From the NCBI GenBank assembly GCA_003448025.1, contig DLXL01000314.1, positions 1,288 to 13,189 of the forward strand: a DNA stretch of 11,902 bases, written 5' to 3'. The stretch is from Saprospirales bacterium (GTDB lineage Bacteria > Bacteroidota > Bacteroidia > Chitinophagales > Saprospiraceae). The translations under genes and the position numbers were made by a program. The notes beneath the pieces were generated by a model, which worked only from the letters and a program-made list of their open reading frames with translations, was not told the DNA's origin and did no database searches. This document shows positions 7,441 to 11,902 of this stretch, in pieces (the first letter of the stretch is position 1; each line of letters opens with the position of its first letter).

Positions 7441-7983
7441 ATGCAAATATCAGATTGGTATGCCATAGCCAAAGCGCTCCATCTCATCGGAATGGTTTCC
7501 TGGATGGCTGGAATTTTCTATTTGGTAAGGATCATGGTTTATCATGCGCAATCAAAGGAAAAAGCCCCTGAGATCCGCCTGGTGTTACAGGATCAATTCA
7601 CAGGCATGGAATGGAAAGCCTATAAAGTAATCATCCAGCCTGCAGTAGTCATTACCTGGGCGGCCGGATCTACCATGCTGTTTATTCAATCTGCCTGGTT
7701 GCAGCAACCATGGATGCATGTGAAGTTAACACTGCTGGTTTTACTGACCGTATATACCCACGGTCTCAAGGATCATGTTAAAAAACTGGAGGCCGGTACC
7801 TCCATCCGCACGCATTTATTCTTTCGTGCCTGGAATGAGGTGCCGACCATCGCAATGGTCGGCATTATATTCCTCGCAGTATTTAAAGACCGAATCAACT
7901 TTTTTACCTTGTTCATCGGCCTGATATTGTTCGTTTTGCTTATTGGATGGGGTATTTGGAAGGTGAACCGGCGAAGCAGTTAA
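7441..7983 (+). CDS. hemJ: HemJ-type protoporphyrinogen IX oxidase
   Basis: 180 residues, the usual size of this family. HemJ is an inner-membrane haem protein that oxidises protoporphyrinogen IX to protoporphyrin IX, the penultimate step of haem synthesis in many bacteria lacking HemY and HemG. What is seen: H14 in the first helix; the signature WMAGIFYLVRIMVYH (21-35); K95 with LTLLVLLTVYTHG in the third helix; and RAWNEVPTIAMV (129-140), the conserved RxxNExPt block. Five hydrophobic segments lie at about 8-30, 60-83, 91-112, 133-149 and 153-174. Start: ATG 7441, chosen because of the strong Shine-Dalgarno six bases upstream and because the conserved N-terminus starts here. The kup stop ends one base before it (TAAtATG), so the two genes are very likely co-transcribed and translationally coupled. 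Its stop overlaps that of the convergent superoxide dismutase gene. Confidence 0.92.
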   Translation: MQISDWYAIAKALHLIGMVSWMAGIFYLVRIMVYHAQSKEKAPEIRLVLQDQFTGMEWKAYKVIIQPAVVITWAAGSTMLFIQSAWLQQPWMHVKLTLLVLLTVYTHGLKDHVKKLEAGTSIRTHLFFRAWNEVPTIAMVGIIFLAVFKDRINFFTLFIGLILFVLLIGWGIWKVNRRSS

Positions 7984-8744
7984 AACATCAACTTATCGTA
8001 ACGTTCTCCAACGACTTTCCAGTTAATCAGATTGTAGAAGGCTGTAATGTAATCAGGCCGTTTGTTCTGGTATTTCAGATAATAGGCATGTTCCCATACA
8101 TCAAGTCCAAGAATAGGGGTTCCCAGTTGTTTGGAAACATTGAGCATCAAAGGATTGTCCTGATTTGGGCTGGTACAGATAAACAATTTCTTATCCTTGC
8201 CAACACATAACCAGGCCCAGCCTGATCCGAACACACTTTTAGCTGCATTGGAGAATTGTTCACGGAATTTCTCCTCCGATCCAAACACCAGATTGATGGC
8301 AGCAGCCAGATCACCGGCCGGCACTTTCCCCCCACCTGGGGCTATTGTTTGCCAAAAAAAGGTGTGGTTCCAGTGGCCACCTGCATTGTTACGTATTTTT
8401 TTGTCCTCATCGGAAGTAGAAATGCGCTTGATAATATCTTCTAATTCATAATCTGCATATACGGTTCCTTTTATTGCATCGTTTAGGTTGGTCACATAAG
8501 CATTGTGGTGCTTTCCATGGTGGATTTCCATGGTCAGTTTGTCGATATGCGGCTCGAGTGCTGCCGTGTCAAATCCAAGTGCAGGTAACGTAAATGGCTC
8601 AGAGCGACGGTTTTTAGGCGGAGGAAGGGTTGTGGTGGTATTGTTTGCCGTTTTGGCGGCTGATTTACATGCTTCCATGAAGGTAGAGGTAGCGGCTGCA
8701 ATACCCAGAAAAAGGCCGGTTTTAAGAAACGTTCGTTTTTCCAT
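7980..8744 (-). CDS. Extracytoplasmic Fe/Mn-family superoxide dismutase (predicted Mn type)
   Basis: 254 residues; about 50 are an N-terminal export and linker region absent from cytoplasmic SODs. It converts superoxide to oxygen and hydrogen peroxide. Metal ligands by alignment to E. coli SodA: H75 (MEIHHGKHH), H127 (WNHTFFW), D215 and H219 (GLDVWEHAYY); Y83 matches the active-site Tyr34. G123 (GGHWNH) and Q195 (NQDNPLM) are the Gly/Gln arrangement of Mn enzymes rather than the Fe-type Gln at the first position, so Mn use is inferred. The leader has KRTFLKTGLFLG (3-14), a KR variant of the Tat motif, a hydrophobic run, then MEAC (C26) as a possible lipobox; a Thr/Pro-rich linker (about 35-43) follows. 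The likely place is the periplasm or cell envelope. Start: ATG 8744 begins the leader; an upstream in-frame ATG at 8831 would bury it and is disfavoured. The stop overlaps the hemJ stop. Confidence 0.93.
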   Translation of the reverse strand: MEKRTFLKTGLFLGIAAATSTFMEACKSAAKTANNTTTTLPPPKNRRSEPFTLPALGFDTAALEPHIDKLTMEIHHGKHHNAYVTNLNDAIKGTVYADYELEDIIKRISTSDEDKKIRNNAGGHWNHTFFWQTIAPGGGKVPAGDLAAAINLVFGSEEKFREQFSNAAKSVFGSGWAWLCVGKDKKLFICTSPNQDNPLMLNVSKQLGTPILGLDVWEHAYYLKYQNKRPDYITAFYNLINWKVVGERYDKLMF

Positions 8745-8786
8745 GATGGATGAAAAATATAAGGTTGAGAAAAAGACTTGATGTGG

Positions 8787-8794
8787 CGAAAGTA
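8787..8794 (-). promoter_or_regulatory. Possible -7 box of the superoxide dismutase gene
   Basis: The minus strand reads TACTTTCG, one mismatch from TAnnTTTG, about 43 bases before the preferred start codon. It lies downstream of the alternative ATG at 8831; if it is real, that start would be untranscribed, which supports ATG 8744. No -33 element was found. Confidence 0.25.
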
Positions 8795-8849
8795 AGTTGC
8801 TTAGGCCGGATATGTGTAGGATATCGGTCATTTTAAAAACAAAAATTCC

Positions 8850-8877
8850 TTGGTTTTAAACAAAATCAGTTCTTTTG
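8850..8877 (+). promoter_or_regulatory. Possible promoter of the helicase gene
   Basis: TTG at 8850-8852 and TTCTTTTG at 8870-8877 (one mismatch from TAnnTTTG) have about the right arrangement for a Bacteroidota promoter, with a 17-base gap. The leader would be about 80 bases. It includes a small 5-bp inverted repeat (8929-8933 with 8939-8943) too short to call. Confidence 0.2.
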
Positions 8878-8961
8878 CACATTGTCGCAGAACTAGCTGA
8901 CATTCAGGTCAATAACCCGACAAACAGTCCTGCCTGACGCAGGTGAATAATTGTTTCTTTT

Positions 8962-11902
8962 ATGCCGGATTCTTCCAACCCATCAACCGCCTCACCCATG
9001 AGTTCAGCCGCTTATTCTGGAGCAGCCATGGAATGGCTTAATGCACAACCAGCCCCCCCAATGCGTGCCGACCTGAGTGGCTTAAGCAATGAACTCGCTA
9101 TCAAATTGATTCATGAGTTGATCGATAATCGACCTTTTGACCTTCCTTTACAAGCTAATCCGCCTGCAGGGGATTGGATCAATCATTTTTATTTTGAAGC
9201 CAGGAACAGGGAGAAAGTATTTGGAAGTAAAAATCTCCGGATCGGTTATCCTTTTGTCTTGACCAATATGGGGGGGCAGGAAGTGGCGGCGCCCCTGTTT
9301 TTGTGGCAAGTCAGTCTTGAACCCAATCAATTGCATCCGGATCAGTGGCATGTCCAGCGCACAGACCTACATAATTTGCAGCCTAACTATCCATTTTTTC
9401 ACCTGTTTGATGCGTTATACGCAACTGAATTTTCCAAATTAGCTGAATCTGTAATAGATAATAACAAGCTGAATGTCAAAGCCTTTGGCGAATTGTGTGA
9501 GTCGGTACGGCAACACCTGGGATTAGTGGAAGATGGGTTGCCCCTTAGTATTCAGCCATTTGAAAGATGGGAAGGTGAACGTAGTTCCGGTCGGTTATTA
9601 TGGGCGGCTGTGGCTGGTATTTTTCCGTCACTTCCCAGAACTCAGGTAACTCGCCCACCACTGGTTGCTCCGGATTTGCCCGCTGAAACCTCAGATTGGC
9701 AGCACAGCTTTACCTTATTACTCCTCGACCCCTCTCAGCGCTCCGTTATTGGCGCTGTTCAACGCAATGCGCTTACCGTAGTGGAAGGGGCATCAGGTTC
9801 AGGTAAAACCTATCTGATCTCAGCGATTGTTATGAATGCTTTATCCAATGGCAAAAAATGCCTGGTGGTATCCAAAAGCATTACATCACTGCGCAGGGCG
9901 CAAAAGTTCCTGTTGGAAAAAGGCATTGGAGAATGCTCCTTCGTTTTAAGAGATATAGATGGAGATAAACTGATGCTGGCAGATATGCTTCGGATGAGTG
10001 CCGATTCCAAAAGTAAACCGAACCATAATCCTGAATTATTTAAGACGGTTTTGAATAAAACCCAGCGGGAGCAGGGAAAACTGGATCAGGCCTGGGAGGA
10101 CATTCATAAGCCATTCTTTGGTCAACTCAACTTTTCCGAAACAGTAGGCCGGTTCTTGCGCGCCAACCGTACAGAGGGAAAAGAACTCTTGTTGAGCTTG
10201 CTTAATCCTTCCGAGTTTACGTATGAAGTAGAGGAATATGAAAAGATAGTTGCGGCTATTTATGCATCTGAGCCCTTATTCAGGCGCTTTCCGACGCTGC
10301 ACCATCCGCTTAATCGATTGAATCACAATGTTTTCAGTGATTTCGAAAAGGAAAGAGGAAAGTCATGGACCGAAACACAGGTTCGACAATTACTTTCTAA
10401 GGCTACCAATTTGCACCATCGGTTTATTGGCCAAACCAATGACTATGATGAAAGTCTCCATGATCTTTTTGAACAGTATTACAATGACCTCTCATTGTAT
10501 ATCAAGCGGATACAGAATGGGGTGGAAGATGGTGTGATACGCTTTGGTCCGGATTTTGAAAAACCGCTTTCCGGAAGCGAGAAACTCTATGGTGTGTTTT
10601 CAGAGAAATATAAGGAACTGGTTGCAGCCAAGGAGCGTATTGGGGGAATATTTGACGAAATGCGTCAGGCGTATACGCTGCGCAGGTATTTTGAATTTGA
10701 CTTTCCGACACAATTTGACCCTAAAAATATCCGTAAAGTCAGTGAATTAACTAAAGACTTTGATGCCGCGCTAAAGATGTGGCGCAGAAGGGTGCCGGCT
10801 ATTGTGCGGGAAGATGTGAGGCGTCTGAACGCTAAAAGTATCCACTCTGAACTGGATTTCAGGGAGCAAATCAAGGATCTGGAAGTCGCTTTGGATACTT
10901 TCGTGGAGGAATTCAATGCAACAGGGCTTTATCAGGACCCACTGAGGCACGAGATGCTGACCATTCCCAAGCGCCAGGAATTTTTAGAGGAAGTAATTGC
11001 CAAGTTGGAAGATACACAGTTCTATCTGCGAGATTTTGATGATTTTTATATCTGGCAAAAGCACTGGCTGGCATTGCCGCCGGCAGCACAAAAAACAGTG
11101 CGTGCACTTTGTAAAATCAAACCTCAAAATTGGCAGGCAGCTTTTGAAAGTTGGTATTTACACCAATTGCTGCAAAAGGAATTCCGACCAGAATTTCAGT
11201 GGGATGATGATACCCTCAGTAATGTAAGCGCTTATTGCAAAGAATTGAGGCAAATGATGCCCGGTCAAATCAGTGCCAAATGGCAGGAACGGAAAAACAC
11301 AGCCCTTAAAGCGATGAAATCCGCTCATGGAGCAGATTATAAGAACTGGTTTGGCAAGGACAATCGAAAATTGTCGGCATCGCTCCGGGCTGAAACGTTG
11401 TTTCATTTACATATGCATCCGCTCACGGAAACCTTGCCAGTGCTTTTGTCAACGCCAGAAGTAGCATTGGATGTGCTGCAACTTTCCAAAATGCAATTTG
11501 ATGTGGTACTTGTAGATGAAGGGCACAATATTCCCAAACAGGAATGTTACCACCTTTTTGAATTGGCCAAGCATCTGGTAGTCTTTGGCGATGCACGCCA
11601 GGATATGACCCCGTTTGCAGAAGATGACATTCTCGAATTTTGTAAGGGCATCGGAGCAAAATCCATGCATCTGGACTACCAGCACCAGGATACTCCGGAA
11701 GGTTGGGTCCGATTCAACAAGATAGCATTTGGTACGCCCTTCAAACGGATGCCATCCGGCAGATCGGCTCTTGATTCTACGGTTGTGGTAAATGTAGAAG
11801 GCCGGTATGATGAGCAGCATGGAACAAATGAGGCAGAAGCTCGCCAGATTATAGATTGGCTTAACCTGATTGAACCCACCCCGACCAATACTTACCCAAT
11901 CT
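8962..11902 (+). CDS. Large divergent superfamily 1 helicase, DUF4011-like (3' end beyond window)
   Basis: Open for 980 codons from ATG 8962 with no stop; it runs off the right edge. A second in-frame ATG at 8998 is possible; an in-frame TGA at 8944 bounds the start. What is seen, by residue: an N-terminal region (about 30-260) with APLFLWQVSLEP (114-125), like the APLLLIPVELE block of DUF4011 proteins; a Q-type motif LDPSQRSVI (about 256); Walker A EGASGSGKT (275-283); motif Ia CLVVSKSITSLRRA (about 300-313); a long, mainly helical insertion (about 330-830); Walker B VLVDEGHN (849-856); motif III VFGDARQD (874-881); and LDYQHQD (904-910), where the family normally has a YR motif. N-EAE followed by a helix (943-956) matches the start of the second RecA lobe. 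Role: predicted ATP-dependent nucleic-acid translocase or helicase. Related proteins include the helicase-DUF4011-Vsr anti-phage protein (Hhe); whether a nuclease domain follows here cannot be seen. It has no co-directional neighbour upstream. Family placement is from motifs only. Confidence 0.8.
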   Translation, partial: MPDSSNPSTASPMSSAAYSGAAMEWLNAQPAPPMRADLSGLSNELAIKLIHELIDNRPFDLPLQANPPAGDWINHFYFEARNREKVFGSKNLRIGYPFVLTNMGGQEVAAPLFLWQVSLEPNQLHPDQWHVQRTDLHNLQPNYPFFHLFDALYATEFSKLAESVIDNNKLNVKAFGELCESVRQHLGLVEDGLPLSIQPFERWEGERSSGRLLWAAVAGIFPSLPRTQVTRPPLVAPDLPAETSDWQHSFTLLLLDPSQRSVIGAVQRNALTVVEGASGSGKTYLISAIVMNALSNGKKCLVVSKSITSLRRAQKFLLEKGIGECSFVLRDIDGDKLMLADMLRMSADSKSKPNHNPELFKTVLNKTQREQGKLDQAWEDIHKPFFGQLNFSETVGRFLRANRTEGKELLLSLLNPSEFTYEVEEYEKIVAAIYASEPLFRRFPTLHHPLNRLNHNVFSDFEKERGKSWTETQVRQLLSKATNLHHRFIGQTNDYDESLHDLFEQYYNDLSLYIKRIQNGVEDGVIRFGPDFEKPLSGSEKLYGVFSEKYKELVAAKERIGGIFDEMRQAYTLRRYFEFDFPTQFDPKNIRKVSELTKDFDAALKMWRRRVPAIVREDVRRLNAKSIHSELDFREQIKDLEVALDTFVEEFNATGLYQDPLRHEMLTIPKRQEFLEEVIAKLEDTQFYLRDFDDFYIWQKHWLALPPAAQKTVRALCKIKPQNWQAAFESWYLHQLLQKEFRPEFQWDDDTLSNVSAYCKELRQMMPGQISAKWQERKNTALKAMKSAHGADYKNWFGKDNRKLSASLRAETLFHLHMHPLTETLPVLLSTPEVALDVLQLSKMQFDVVLVDEGHNIPKQECYHLFELAKHLVVFGDARQDMTPFAEDDILEFCKGIGAKSMHLDYQHQDTPEGWVRFNKIAFGTPFKRMPSGRSALDSTVVVNVEGRYDEQHGTNEAEARQIIDWLNLIEPTPTNTYPI

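Noticed and set aside
8745..8831. Longer superoxide dismutase start at ATG 8831
   Set aside because: It would place 29 residues ahead of the export leader; the possible -7 box lies downstream of it.
8929..8943. Hairpin CCTGC-N5-GCAGG upstream of the helicase as terminator or operator
   Set aside because: The stem is only five base pairs, it has no T tract, and nothing supports a function.
8962..11902. Reading the large ORF as UvrD/Rep or RecB
   Set aside because: The motif order and the APLFLWQVSLEP N-terminal block fit the Upf1/DNA2-like DUF4011 group better, and no UvrD-specific sequence was seen.

Overview
The window looks like a piece of a Bacteroidota chromosome, plausibly from the Saprospiria. 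The evidence is a secreted protease with a C-terminal type IX secretion (Por) tail, near-absence of Shine-Dalgarno sequences, and A/T-rich leaders with TAnnTTTG-like promoter elements. No rRNA, tRNA, CRISPR array or transposase gene was seen.

Layout from left to right. (1) 1-1860: an AT-rich minus-strand gene for an exported S41-family peptidase-like protein (90-1577). Short matching sequences flank it (GTTACCACCA at 21-30, inverted at 1611-1620). A six-copy AAATGAC tandem repeat follows at 1791-1850. (2) 1861-3751: a small lipoprotein gene of unknown function on the minus strand, divergent from purB (adenylosuccinate lyase, plus strand). purB ends in a strong hairpin that can terminate transcription in both directions. 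(3) 3771-5297: a minus-strand M43-type zinc metalloprotease with signal peptide, fibronectin-like domain and T9SS tail. (4) 5475-7983: a plus-strand operon, kup (potassium uptake) then hemJ (protoporphyrinogen oxidase). hemJ starts one base after the kup stop and has the only clear Shine-Dalgarno in the window. (5) 7980-8744: a minus-strand Fe/Mn superoxide dismutase carrying a lipoprotein/Tat-like leader. Its stop codon overlaps the hemJ stop in one TTAA. (6) 8962-11902: a very long plus-strand ORF running off the right edge, at least 980 residues. It encodes a divergent superfamily 1 helicase resembling DUF4011-type (Upf1/DNA2-like) proteins.

Most genes are housekeeping (purine synthesis, K+ uptake, haem synthesis, oxidative defence) or secretion cargo. 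The accessory-looking parts are the AT-rich peptidase gene with its flanking repeats and the large helicase, whose relatives occur in anti-phage defence loci. Its missing C-terminus and downstream neighbours would decide whether it belongs to a defence system. I see no clearly complete novel system inside this window.
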